NCBI GenBank assembly: GCA_002454505.1
Contig: DKJA01000133.1
Coordinates: forward strand, 12,838-76,837
Length of the DNA: 64,000 bases
Direction of reading: 5' to 3'
Source of the DNA: Oxalobacteraceae bacterium UBA6704
GTDB lineage: Bacteria; Pseudomonadota; Gammaproteobacteria; Burkholderiales; Burkholderiaceae_D
The position numbers and the translations under genes are program-made. This document shows, piece by piece, positions 17,434 to 25,448 of this stretch; position 1 is the stretch's first letter, and each line of letters begins with the position of its first letter. The notes under the pieces were generated by a model. The model saw nothing but the letters and a program-made list of their open reading frames with translations. It searched no databases and was not told the DNA's origin.

Positions 17434-20400
17434 ACGACCAGCATCCGCCGCAGGCGCTGCGCGAACAGTTCCGCATGGCGCGGCTGCAGGTGTTCAACTG
17501 GGGCACCTTCACGCGCCTGCACGACATTCCGATCAGCGAACGGGGCTTCCTGATCGTCGGCCCGTCCGGTGCGGGCAAATCCACATTGCTGGACGCCTTC
17601 TCGGCACTGCTCGTGCCGCCCCGCTGGGTGGACTTCAACGCCGCCGCGCGTGAAGCCGACCGCACCGGCCGCGATCGCAACCTGGCCAGCTACGTGCGCG
17701 GCGCCTGGTCGGCGCAGAGCGACAGCACGTCCGGCGCGGCCGTCACGCGCTATCTGCGCACCGGCACAACGTGGTCCGCCATCGCGCTCACCTATCGCAA
17801 TGCCAACAGCCGCACCGTGGTGCTGGTGCAGCTGTTCTGGGTGCGCGGGAACGGCAATGCGAACCAGGACGTGAAACGCCTGTTCCTCGTGCTGGAGCGG
17901 CCGTTCGACCTGCGCGAGATCGACGATTTCAGCACGCTCAATTTCGACGTGCGCAAGCTGAAGGCCAAGCTGGGTGACGCCTACATCCGCGATGAATTCC
18001 GCCCTTACAGCGAACGTTTTTCGCGCCTGCTGGGCATCGAAAGCGATATGGCGCTGCGGCTGCTGCACAAGACGCAGTCGGCCAAGAACGTGGGCGACCT
18101 GAATGCCTTCCTGCGTGACTTCATGCTCGACGAACCGGAAACGTTCGCCGTGGCAGCCCGGCTGGTGGACGAATTCGGCGAGCTCAATGCCGCTCACCTG
18201 GCCGTCGTCACCGCACGCGAACAGGTGCAGACGCTGGCGCCGGCGCGCTCGCGCTTCGAGCAGATGGAAGCGCTGAAGCTGCGCCGCGACGAACTGGAGG
18301 AACTGCGCGCGGGCATGCACAGCTACCGCGAGCGCTTGCGCATGACGCTGCTGGCCGAACACATCGCGGCGCTGCGCGTCGAAGCCGATGGCCTGGCGGG
18401 CCGCGTGCAATACCACACAGGCACGCTGGAAAACCGCGCGTCGAAATTGCGCGACCTGGAACAGCAGCGCCGCGATGCGGGCGGTGACCAGATCGAGCGG
18501 CTGGAAGACGAGCGCAAGCTGCAGGAGACGCACCGGCACGAACGCCTGCGCAAGCGGCAGCAGGCAGTCGATGCCTGCAAGGCGCTGGGCTGGGTGTTCG
18601 TCGGCACGCCGGAAGGTTTTGCTGAACTGATCGGCAACGCGCGCCAGGAAATCAACGACTGGAACGCGAACGGCGGTGTGCACGACAGGCTGCTGGAACT
18701 GGACCGTCTGCGCATGGACGCCGCTGGCAAACGCGATGCGGCCGGCCGCGAAGTGGCGTCGCTGCGCCGCCAGCCGTCGAACATTCCGGCGGCGCTGCTG
18801 GAGCTGCGGCGCCGCCTGGCGCAGGCGATCGGCGTGTCGGAACAGGTGCTGCCGTTCGTCGGCGAACTGGTCGAAGTGAAGCCGGAGGAAGCGCCGTGGC
18901 GTGGCGCGATCGAACGGGTGCTGCGCGGCTTCGCGCTGTCCGTCCTCGTCGCCGACGAACATTACGCGGCGCTGTCCGTGCATGTCAACGAAACCAACCT
19001 GGGCCAGCGCCTGGTCTACCATCGCGCCAGCCGCACCGATGCGTCGTCCCCCCGCACACTGGGCTCCGACTCGCTGGTCGTGAAACTGAACGTCGGCGAG
19101 AGCCACTTCGCGCCGTGGCTGCAGAACGAACTGCGCAAGCATTTCGACTACGACTGCGTCGACTCGCTGCGCGCCTTCCGCGCAGCGCCGGACCGGGCGG
19201 TCACGCGCGAAGGACAGGTAAAACACAGCCGCTCGCGCCACGAGAAGGACGACCGGCGCGGCGTGGACGTGCGGCAGAACTGGGTGCTGGGCTTCGAGAA
19301 CCGCGACAAGCTCGCGCTGTACGAACAGGACGAACAGGCGCAGACGAAGCTGGTGTCCGACCTCGAGGCGCAGATCGCGACGCTGCGCCGCCAGTTGAAC
19401 GAGCTGGCCGTTCGCATGCTGTCGTGCCAGACGCTCGTCAACCTGCAGTGGCAGGAAGTCGATGCGCTGCCGCCGACGGAGCGCCTGTCCGCCATCGACC
19501 GCCAGCTGGCGACGATCCGCGCCGGCAACAGCAGCCTGAAGGCGATTGACGAGCAGCTCGAGCAGCAGCGCGAACTGGTGAAGCAATCGCAGAAGGAACG
19601 CGAAGATGCCATCGTCGCGGTGCGCAAGACCGAGGACGGTATCGCACAGAATGAAGCCAGGCTGGAGGAATTGGCACGGGACCCCGGCGTGGTTGCGCTG
19701 ACCCAGCACCAGCAGGCAGGCCTCGACGAGCGTTTCGGCCTGCTGCAGCCGATCGCGCTGAAGGATGTCGATGCGGCCGACCGCAGCGTCGGCAAGGGCC
19801 TGGCCGACGAGATCGGCCAGCTGGGCAACGAGATCGCCCAGTGCGACAAGTACGTCGAAACCCAGTTCGGCATCTTCATCCAGCGCTGGAAGGCGGAATC
19901 GGACGGCCTCGATGCCACGCTGGCTGCCGCACAGGATTTCTTCAGCAAGCTCCGGCGGCTGGAGACGGACGGCCTGCCAGCGCACGAACAGCGTTTCTTC
20001 GACCTGCTGCAGAACCAGAGCCACCAGAACCTGGCCGCCTTGTCCTCGTATCTGAACGATGCGCGCAAGGCGATCCTGTCGCGCATGGAAGACGTCAACG
20101 ACAGCCTGCGCGAGGTGCCGTTCAACCAGACGCCGGCCGGCCAGACCTATCTGCAGATCCAGCCGAAAGACCGGCAGCTGCCGGAAGTGCGCCAGTTCAA
20201 GCAGGATATCGCGGGCGTACTGAGTCACGCCTGGAACGAGGATGCGGAACAGGCCGAAGCGCGCTTCGTGGAACTGCGCAAGCTGGTGCAGAAGCTGGCC
20301 AGCCAGGAGCCGGAACAGCGCCGCTGGAGAGAGGCGGTGCTGGATGTGCGCCAGCATATCGACTTCGTCGGCAAGGAGTTCGACGAGCACGATGTGGAGC

Positions 20401-20798
20401 AGGATGTGCACCCGAGCGGCGCCGGCAAGTCGGGAGGTCAGCGGCAGAAGCTGGCGACCACGGTGCTGGCAGCAGCACTGCGTTACCAGCTGGGCGGCAG
20501 CGAAACGGGCATCCCGATGTATGCCGCGGTGGTGCTGGACGAGGCGTTCGACAAGGCCGACAGCGAATTCACCGCGCTGGCGATGAACATCTTCGCCAAC
20601 TTCGGCTTCCAGATGATCGTGGCGACGCCGCTGAAATCCGTGATGACGCTGGAGCCGTTCATCGGCGGCGCGTGTTTCGTCGAGATCCGCGACCGGCGCG
20701 ATTCCGGCGTGCTGCTGATCGAATACGACGACAGCCAGCAGCGGCTCCGCCTGCCGGACCAGGCCCGCCGGGAGGCGCAGATTGAAGCTGCCGGCTGA
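17430..20798 (+). CDS. jetC: Wadjet defence protein JetC (SMC-like ATPase)
   Basis: The 1122-residue SMC-family (MksB/MukB-like) motor of Wadjet. Walker A is GPSGAGKSTLLDAF at residues 44-57; the ABC signature is SGGQRQKLATTVLAAAL near residue 1000, followed by Walker B AAVVLDEAFDKADSEF. Between them lie long heptad-bearing arms (about 230-480 and 660-940) interrupted by a hinge-like globular part (about 480-620). In Wadjet the dimer extrudes DNA loops and senses small circular plasmids; chromosomal DNA is spared by its size. All ATPase motifs look intact. It overlaps jetB by 4 bp and jetD by 17 bp. Confidence 0.95.
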   Translation: MNDQHPPQALREQFRMARLQVFNWGTFTRLHDIPISERGFLIVGPSGAGKSTLLDAFSALLVPPRWVDFNAAAREADRTGRDRNLASYVRGAWSAQSDSTSGAAVTRYLRTGTTWSAIALTYRNANSRTVVLVQLFWVRGNGNANQDVKRLFLVLERPFDLREIDDFSTLNFDVRKLKAKLGDAYIRDEFRPYSERFSRLLGIESDMALRLLHKTQSAKNVGDLNAFLRDFMLDEPETFAVAARLVDEFGELNAAHLAVVTAREQVQTLAPARSRFEQMEALKLRRDELEELRAGMHSYRERLRMTLLAEHIAALRVEADGLAGRVQYHTGTLENRASKLRDLEQQRRDAGGDQIERLEDERKLQETHRHERLRKRQQAVDACKALGWVFVGTPEGFAELIGNARQEINDWNANGGVHDRLLELDRLRMDAAGKRDAAGREVASLRRQPSNIPAALLELRRRLAQAIGVSEQVLPFVGELVEVKPEEAPWRGAIERVLRGFALSVLVADEHYAALSVHVNETNLGQRLVYHRASRTDASSPRTLGSDSLVVKLNVGESHFAPWLQNELRKHFDYDCVDSLRAFRAAPDRAVTREGQVKHSRSRHEKDDRRGVDVRQNWVLGFENRDKLALYEQDEQAQTKLVSDLEAQIATLRRQLNELAVRMLSCQTLVNLQWQEVDALPPTERLSAIDRQLATIRAGNSSLKAIDEQLEQQRELVKQSQKEREDAIVAVRKTEDGIAQNEARLEELARDPGVVALTQHQQAGLDERFGLLQPIALKDVDAADRSVGKGLADEIGQLGNEIAQCDKYVETQFGIFIQRWKAESDGLDATLAAAQDFFSKLRRLETDGLPAHEQRFFDLLQNQSHQNLAALSSYLNDARKAILSRMEDVNDSLREVPFNQTPAGQTYLQIQPKDRQLPEVRQFKQDIAGVLSHAWNEDAEQAEARFVELRKLVQKLASQEPEQRRWREAVLDVRQHIDFVGKEFDEHDVEQDVHPSGAGKSGGQRQKLATTVLAAALRYQLGGSETGIPMYAAVVLDEAFDKADSEFTALAMNIFANFGFQMIVATPLKSVMTLEPFIGGACFVEIRDRRDSGVLLIEYDDSQQRLRLPDQARREAQIEAAG

Positions 20799-21936
20799 CG
20801 TCCGCCTGCTGCTCGAGCGGCGCTTCGCCAGCCGCCACCGGGACTGGCTGTGCAATGCTGCCCCTGTCGAAGCGTGGCCATTGCGGATTTCGCTCGGTAT
20901 TCCGACCGAACCGGCGGCGTTGCAGCGGGTCGATGCCGTGCGTGGCTGGGCCGCAGCCTGGCGCAACTGGCAGGGAGAAGGTGTCGTCGAATGGTCGGAA
21001 CGGCGCTGGCGCGTGCTGGGCACGCAGCAGTTACCGCAGTACCTGGTACTCGATGGCCCTTTGCAGGTCGCGGCCTGGATTGGCCAGCAGGAGCGCTGGC
21101 TGCGGGCGCAGGAGCGTCATATGACGCTGACGCAGCGCTGGCCGCAGCTCGTCGGACGTCTCGGCGGCCTGTTCGACGTGCTGGCCGATTATCCGGCCGC
21201 CGATTTTGCGCATCTCGCCAGCGTAATCGAATGGCTGGAGGCGCATCCGGCATCGGCCCTCTACCCGCGCCAGATGCCACTGGCCGGCATGGACACCAAA
21301 TGGCTGGAAGCACGCCGGCCGGTGCTGCATGCGCTGCTGTCGCACCTGCTTGCGGCGGATGCGGGCGACTTCTTCTCCTTGTCCGGCCTGCGCCGTCCGC
21401 CGGTGCTGATCCGCCTGCGCATTCTCGACCCCTCGCTGCGCACCCTGCTGCGCGGCGTGAGCGACATCACGGCACCTGTCGATGAAATCGCGGCGATGAA
21501 CTTGCCGGCTGCGTCGGTGCTCGTCGTGGAAAACCTGCAAAGCGGTCTGGCACTACCCGATCTGACCGGGTCGGTTGCCATCATCGGCCTCGGTTACGGC
21601 GTAGACGTGCTGGGCCGCATCCCGTGGCTGCAAGACCTGCCGGCGCGCTACTGGGGCGACATCGACACGCACGGCTTCGCGATCCTGAGCCGCGCCCGCG
21701 CCTATCTGCCACAGTTGACGTCGATGCTGATGGACAGCGCGACGATGCTCGCATTCTCACCGTTGTGGAGCAGCGAAGCGAGCCAGAACGGCGCTGCCGC
21801 GCTGGCGTTGCTGACGTCCGAGGAGCAGGCCGTGTACCGCGCGCTGAAGGACAATGCGTGGGGCCAGAACGTGCGGCTGGAGCAGGAGCGGATTGCGTGG
21901 CCGGCGGTGCTGGAAGCACTGCAGCCAGTCACTTGA
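20782..21936 (+). CDS. jetD: Wadjet nuclease JetD
   Basis: 384 residues with the DUF3322 plus DUF2220 (TOPRIM) arrangement of JetD, the topoisomerase VI-like nuclease that cuts DNA loaded by JetABC. The TOPRIM part includes VLVVENLQSGLALPDL (conserved Glu) and YWGDIDTHGFAILSRAR (DxD metal ligands). The start is TTG at 20782, preceded by GGAGG at 20771-20775; it overlaps the end of jetC by 17 bp. Its TGA abuts the stop of fccB, which comes from the opposite strand. All four Wadjet genes look complete. Confidence 0.92.
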   Translation: MKLPADVRLLLERRFASRHRDWLCNAAPVEAWPLRISLGIPTEPAALQRVDAVRGWAAAWRNWQGEGVVEWSERRWRVLGTQQLPQYLVLDGPLQVAAWIGQQERWLRAQERHMTLTQRWPQLVGRLGGLFDVLADYPAADFAHLASVIEWLEAHPASALYPRQMPLAGMDTKWLEARRPVLHALLSHLLAADAGDFFSLSGLRRPPVLIRLRILDPSLRTLLRGVSDITAPVDEIAAMNLPAASVLVVENLQSGLALPDLTGSVAIIGLGYGVDVLGRIPWLQDLPARYWGDIDTHGFAILSRARAYLPQLTSMLMDSATMLAFSPLWSSEASQNGAAALALLTSEEQAVYRALKDNAWGQNVRLEQERIAWPAVLEALQPVT

Positions 21937-23202
21937 TCACCCCAGCGTATCGGCCCAGATATTCGCCGCCCAGCTCAGCGCATATTCCCCTTCCAGCGCA
22001 TTCGCATCCTTCGACAAGCCGCCCGATCCAGGCACCACCAGCAGCGTCTTTTTCGCCGCGTCATACGCATGCACGGAAGCGACGTGGATCACGTCCCGGT
22101 CGGAGACGAAGCTGTAGCAGGTGTTGGTCAGCATCGGGGCCGGATTGGGTGCGCGGTCGGCCAGCAGATCGACCACGGCGGCGGCGCAGACCTTGGCGTG
22201 CTGGTTCGCCATGTGGGCGGACTTGGGCATCAGCGGGGCCGTCTGGATCGCGTCGCCGATCACGTGCACGTGCGGTGCCTGCGTCGATTCGAACGTGACG
22301 AAGTCCACCTCGCACCAGCGGCCGTTCGCGCTGGCGAGGCCCGTGCGGGCGGCGATGGCGCCGGCGCGATGGGGCGGGATCACGTTCAGCACATCCGCCT
22401 TCACCTGTTCACCCAGCTCGGAGACTGCTGTGCGGTTGCGCGCATCGACATCCACCGTGCGGAAGCCCGGGCGGTATTCGACGATGCCGGCATAGCGCTC
22501 CTGCCAGATGCGCTTGAACAGCGCGCCTTTCGATACCACGTCCTCGTTCGCATCCAGCAGCAGCACCCTGGCGCGAGGTTTATGGAGGCTGAAGTAATGC
22601 GCCACCTGGCAGGCCCGCTCGTATGGACCGGGCGGGCAGCGGTAAGGCGCCGGTGGAATCGTCAGCGCATACGTGCCGCCGTCCGGCATCGCCTCCAGCT
22701 GCGCGCGCAGCGCCACCGTCTGCGCGCCGGCCTTCCACGCGTGCAGCACGGCGTCCTGCGCACCGTCGGCCCGCATGCCGGGCAGCTCGCTCCACAGGAA
22801 CTCGATCCCGGGCGACACGATCAGGCGGTCGTACACGAGCAGGCTGCCATTCGACAGCATTACCGTGCGTTTTGCGGCATCGATACCCGCCGCGCTGTCG
22901 CGCAGCATGCGCACGCCGTGGCGGTCCGTCAGGCCGCTGTAGCCGCGGGTCAGGTCGGCGATCTTGCGCGAGCCGCCCAGCACGAGGTTCGACAGCGGGC
23001 ACGAGATGAATCTGGCGTTCGGTTCGACGATCGTCACGTCGATGTCGCCGCCGCTCCACTGCCGCACGTAGCGTGCCGCGGCCGCGCCACCGAAGCCGCC
23101 GCCGATGACGACCACGTGCGGCTTCGCGCGCGGTGCCACAGCGGCGCAGCCGGCCAGTACTGCCGCAGCGCCGGAAGCCTGCAGGAAGGCGCGCCGTTTC
23201 AT
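21937..23202 (-). CDS. fccB: Flavocytochrome c sulfide dehydrogenase, FAD subunit
   Basis: FccB oxidises sulfide to sulfur or polysulfide in the periplasm and passes electrons to the haem subunit FccA. The 421-residue product has a Tat signal (KRRAFLQASGAAAVLAGC), the FAD-binding dinucleotide fold VVVIGGGFGGAAAARYVRQW, the second fold around ARVLLLDANEDVVSKGALF, and the redox cysteines in YRCPPGPYERAC and TNTCYSFV expected for the active-site disulfide. The ATG overlaps the stop of fccA by 4 bp. It is the last gene of the ior-sox-fcc operon and converges directly on jetD. A homologous SoxF-type role is equally possible. Confidence 0.9.
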   Translation of the reverse strand: MKRRAFLQASGAAAVLAGCAAVAPRAKPHVVVIGGGFGGAAAARYVRQWSGGDIDVTIVEPNARFISCPLSNLVLGGSRKIADLTRGYSGLTDRHGVRMLRDSAAGIDAAKRTVMLSNGSLLVYDRLIVSPGIEFLWSELPGMRADGAQDAVLHAWKAGAQTVALRAQLEAMPDGGTYALTIPPAPYRCPPGPYERACQVAHYFSLHKPRARVLLLDANEDVVSKGALFKRIWQERYAGIVEYRPGFRTVDVDARNRTAVSELGEQVKADVLNVIPPHRAGAIAARTGLASANGRWCEVDFVTFESTQAPHVHVIGDAIQTAPLMPKSAHMANQHAKVCAAAVVDLLADRAPNPAPMLTNTCYSFVSDRDVIHVASVHAYDAAKKTLLVVPGSGGLSKDANALEGEYALSWAANIWADTLG

Positions 23203-23510
23203 TTGCGTTCCCCCGGTTGGGCCGCGAACCACGCGGCGATCAACGCCAGCTGTTCGTCCGTATAGCCTTTCGCCAGCTGCGTCATGATGGTGGCGGGCCG
23301 GCTGCCGTCCCTGAACGCGCGCAGGTTCGCCAGCAGCGCCGGCTGCGGCTGGCCGGCCAGCGGCGGCAATGCCGTGCCATGCCCGCCGTGGCAGCCGGTG
23401 CAGGTGGCCGCGAGCCGTTCGCCCGCCGTGACGGCCGGTGCGGCAAGGGCCGGCGTGCCGGCCAGCGCCAGCAGCATGGTTGGTATCGTCAGATTCGTCA
23501 GAAGCTTCAT
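23199..23510 (-). CDS. fccA: Sulfide dehydrogenase cytochrome c subunit (monohaem)
   Basis: 103 residues: a Sec signal peptide (cleavage after LAGTPALA) and one c-type haem site CTGCHGGHG, with Met candidates (IMTQLAKGY) for the distal ligand. It is about half the length of the dihaem FccA of purple sulfur bacteria and resembles the smaller monohaem partner subunits. As the electron acceptor of FccB it would act in the periplasm. It overlaps fccB by 4 bp and soxA by 4 bp. SoxE-type naming is also possible. Confidence 0.85.
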   Translation of the reverse strand: MKLLTNLTIPTMLLALAGTPALAAPAVTAGERLAATCTGCHGGHGTALPPLAGQPQPALLANLRAFRDGSRPATIMTQLAKGYTDEQLALIAAWFAAQPGERK

Positions 23511-24259
23511 GGACGCACTCCCGGTGATTCGCTCTGCATGCCTTGCGCGCGCAACGCCAGCCATGCCTCCAGTTCGACGAGATCCTGCGCATCGGGCGGC
23601 GGCAACGCGGCCCGTACGCCGGTCATGCAGTTGCGCAGCCGGCGCAGCAGGCTGCCCATGCCCTGCCACTCCAGGCGGTAGATCGGGTAAGCATTCGCGT
23701 GACCTTGCGGAATGGTGGCGCCGGCCAGCTTGCGGCCCCAGTTGGCGTCGTGGCACTGCGCACAGCTCAGGTTCAGCTGGCCGATGCGGGTCATGTACAG
23801 CTGTTTGCCGCGCTGCTGCGCCGCCCGCGTGCCCGCATCGGACGGCGGCGCCACCGGCATGCCGCGCGACTGCAGCGCCACATACGCTTCGAGCCCGAGC
23901 AGGTCGTCCGATTCGGCTTTCAAGGCAGGCGCCTGCTGGCGGCTGACGCGACACTGTTCGATCTTCCCGCCGAGATTGAGCACACGGCCGCTGGCCTGGT
24001 CGAACGCGGGAAAGCGTGCCGCCACGCCGCGCATGCTTTGCCTGGCATCGCCGTGGCACGACGCGCAGCTTTTGTCCGCCTTGCCGGCTTTCGTGTTCCA
24101 CAGCGCCTCGCCGCCGGCCACCCACAGCATCGCCGGATTCTGCGTATCGTCGCGCTGCATGGCGCGCGTGGACTCGCCCATGAATTCCGCGCCGGATTTG
24201 CGGGCATCCTGCGCGTGCACTGCGGCGGACAACAGCATCGTCACGGCGGCCAGCTTCAT
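23507..24259 (-). CDS. soxA: Sulfur oxidation c-type cytochrome SoxA (dihaem)
   Basis: SoxA with SoxX forms the periplasmic enzyme that couples thiosulfate to the SoxY cysteine. The 250-residue product has a short Sec signal (ending AAVHAQD), haem site 1 CASCH (about residue 65), haem site 2 CAQCH (about 163), GKIEQCRVSRQ between them, and LRRLRNCMTGVRA near the C terminus, which contains the Cys expected as the active-site haem ligand. It overlaps soxZ and fccA by 4 bp each. SoxB, the usual next enzyme, is not found in the window. Confidence 0.92.
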   Translation of the reverse strand: MKLAAVTMLLSAAVHAQDARKSGAEFMGESTRAMQRDDTQNPAMLWVAGGEALWNTKAGKADKSCASCHGDARQSMRGVAARFPAFDQASGRVLNLGGKIEQCRVSRQQAPALKAESDDLLGLEAYVALQSRGMPVAPPSDAGTRAAQQRGKQLYMTRIGQLNLSCAQCHDANWGRKLAGATIPQGHANAYPIYRLEWQGMGSLLRRLRNCMTGVRAALPPPDAQDLVELEAWLALRAQGMQSESPGVRP

Positions 24260-24579
24260 GGCGTCACCGTCAGCGGCAACCGCTCCGTCTGTGCAAAGTC
24301 GTTGTCGCCCTGCCAGGTGAATGCCAGCGTGCCCGTTTCGGTTGCCACGGTGAAGAAGGCGATGTAGGGATTCGCCGCGATCGCCGGGTGCAGCGTGGCG
24401 GCAAACACCTGCTCGCCGTTATAGGTGCAGCGAAAGCTGCGGATGATGTCCTGCGGCAGGAGCCGGCCGTCCGCGCCGGGACGGTGGCCCGATTCCATCG
24501 GGTGCGCGATCAATGCGCGGATCTCGATGACGTCGCCGTTTTTCGCAGTGCCTGGCATGTGAACAAGGGCCCGTGCCAT
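24256..24579 (-). CDS. soxZ: Thiosulfate oxidation carrier complex protein SoxZ
   Basis: 107-residue cytoplasmic-looking protein that is exported as a complex with SoxY and chaperones the sulfur-carrying arm. The immunoglobulin-like pattern is standard: RALVHMPGTAKNGDVIEIRALIAHPMESGHR, then a middle with IRSFRCTYNGEQVF and the end LAFTWQGDNDFAQTERL. The start ATG overlaps the TAA of soxY by one base, and GGGGAGG in the end of soxY is its ribosome-binding site. Confidence 0.94.
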   Translation of the reverse strand: MARALVHMPGTAKNGDVIEIRALIAHPMESGHRPGADGRLLPQDIIRSFRCTYNGEQVFAATLHPAIAANPYIAFFTVATETGTLAFTWQGDNDFAQTERLPLTVTP

Positions 24580-25028
24580 TACATCGCCTCCCCTTCGATG
24601 CAGGCGGCCAGCGTGACGATCACGTCCACCGCCTGCTGCCAGCAACTGCCATCCGACAGCTGCGCCACCGCCACCAGTTTCTGCGACGTGGCAAGGCGGA
24701 TGCGCGTGGCCACTTCGGCCTTGCCACTGCGCGGCCCCAGCGTGAATTGAACGACGTCCGTTTCCGGATTGCGGGCGTTGAAGATGGCGATGCCAACTAC
24801 GTGTTCGGCCTGGGTTTGCGGACTGTCGACGCGGATCGTGACGGGCACCGCGTTGCCGTTGTCGATCAGCTTGGCGATGTCGAACGTGACCTTGCCCATT
24901 TGCGGCGGCCGGTTGCCCGTGTAGGCGGCAATTGCTGCCGTCATCTGTTCCGGCGTGGCGGATGCCGGCCGGACCAGCGCCAGCAGCGCGCCAGCGGCGA
25001 TCAGCTGGCGGCGATGAAGATTGGTCAT
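24579..25028 (-). CDS. soxY: Sulfur carrier protein SoxY with an atypical C-terminal tail
   Basis: SoxY carries sulfur intermediates on a C-terminal cysteine. The 149-residue product has a weak Tat-like signal (HRRQLIAAGALLALVRPASA) and the SoxY core (FDIAKLIDNGNAVPVTIRVDSP; AHVVGIAIFN-like; ATRIRLATSQKLVAVAQLSDGSCW). The canonical swinging arm ends in GGCGG; here the end is VTLAACIEGEAM, with the Cys followed by six residues. The distal codons double as the soxZ ribosome-binding site. It overlaps soxX by 4 bp. It may belong to the SoxY relatives that lack the GGCGG motif. Confidence 0.88.
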   Translation of the reverse strand: MTNLHRRQLIAAGALLALVRPASATPEQMTAAIAAYTGNRPPQMGKVTFDIAKLIDNGNAVPVTIRVDSPQTQAEHVVGIAIFNARNPETDVVQFTLGPRSGKAEVATRIRLATSQKLVAVAQLSDGSCWQQAVDVIVTLAACIEGEAM

Positions 25029-25441
25029 GGCGCGTCCTTCAATGTCGCCAGCCAGGCGACGACGTCTTCGATCTGCTGGGCGGTGAGGATCGTCTGGTTC
25101 AGATGGGATGGTGCCACGCGCTGCAGGCCATCGGTGCGGAAGTAAGAAGGCATGATCGTGGCCGGATCGATGCGGGAGGAATCGGCGATGCGCAGCCGCA
25201 GCTGCGGCACGGTCCAGCGCGAACCTGCGCCGGCGAGGTCCGGCGCCAGATCGCCCTGGAATTTCTCTTCGGCGATTGGCGCCGCGTGGCACAGCAGGCA
25301 CAGGCCCACCTGCCGGTCCGCGACGATGGCGCGACCGCGAACGGGGTCGCCGGCGGCCGCGCCAGGCAGCGGCGACGGGATGCCGTCCGCCGCGAGCGAG
25401 GCGGTGCACGCGAAGGTCAGCAGGACCGGCAACAACCGCAT
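25025..25441 (-). CDS. soxX: Sulfur oxidation c-type cytochrome SoxX
   Basis: 138-residue monohaem cytochrome partner of SoxA, with a Sec signal (LLPVLLTFACTASLAAD), one haem site CLLCHAAP (about residue 48) and the late MPSYFRTDGLQRV stretch, whose Met is the expected distal ligand; it ends with EDVVAWLATLKD, the usual last helix. It starts 7 bp after the iorB stop codon and overlaps soxY by 4 bp, so it belongs to the same transcript as the molybdenum hydroxylase genes. Confidence 0.92.
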   Translation of the reverse strand: MRLLPVLLTFACTASLAADGIPSPLPGAAAGDPVRGRAIVADRQVGLCLLCHAAPIAEEKFQGDLAPDLAGAGSRWTVPQLRLRIADSSRIDPATIMPSYFRTDGLQRVAPSHLNQTILTAQQIEDVVAWLATLKDAP

Positions 25442-25448
25442 CGGAGAC

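Noticed and set aside
17103..21023. 1306-codon open frame antisense to jetBCD
   Set aside because: Shadow of the GC-rich jet genes; the sense frames have all expected motifs and overlapping start/stop codons.
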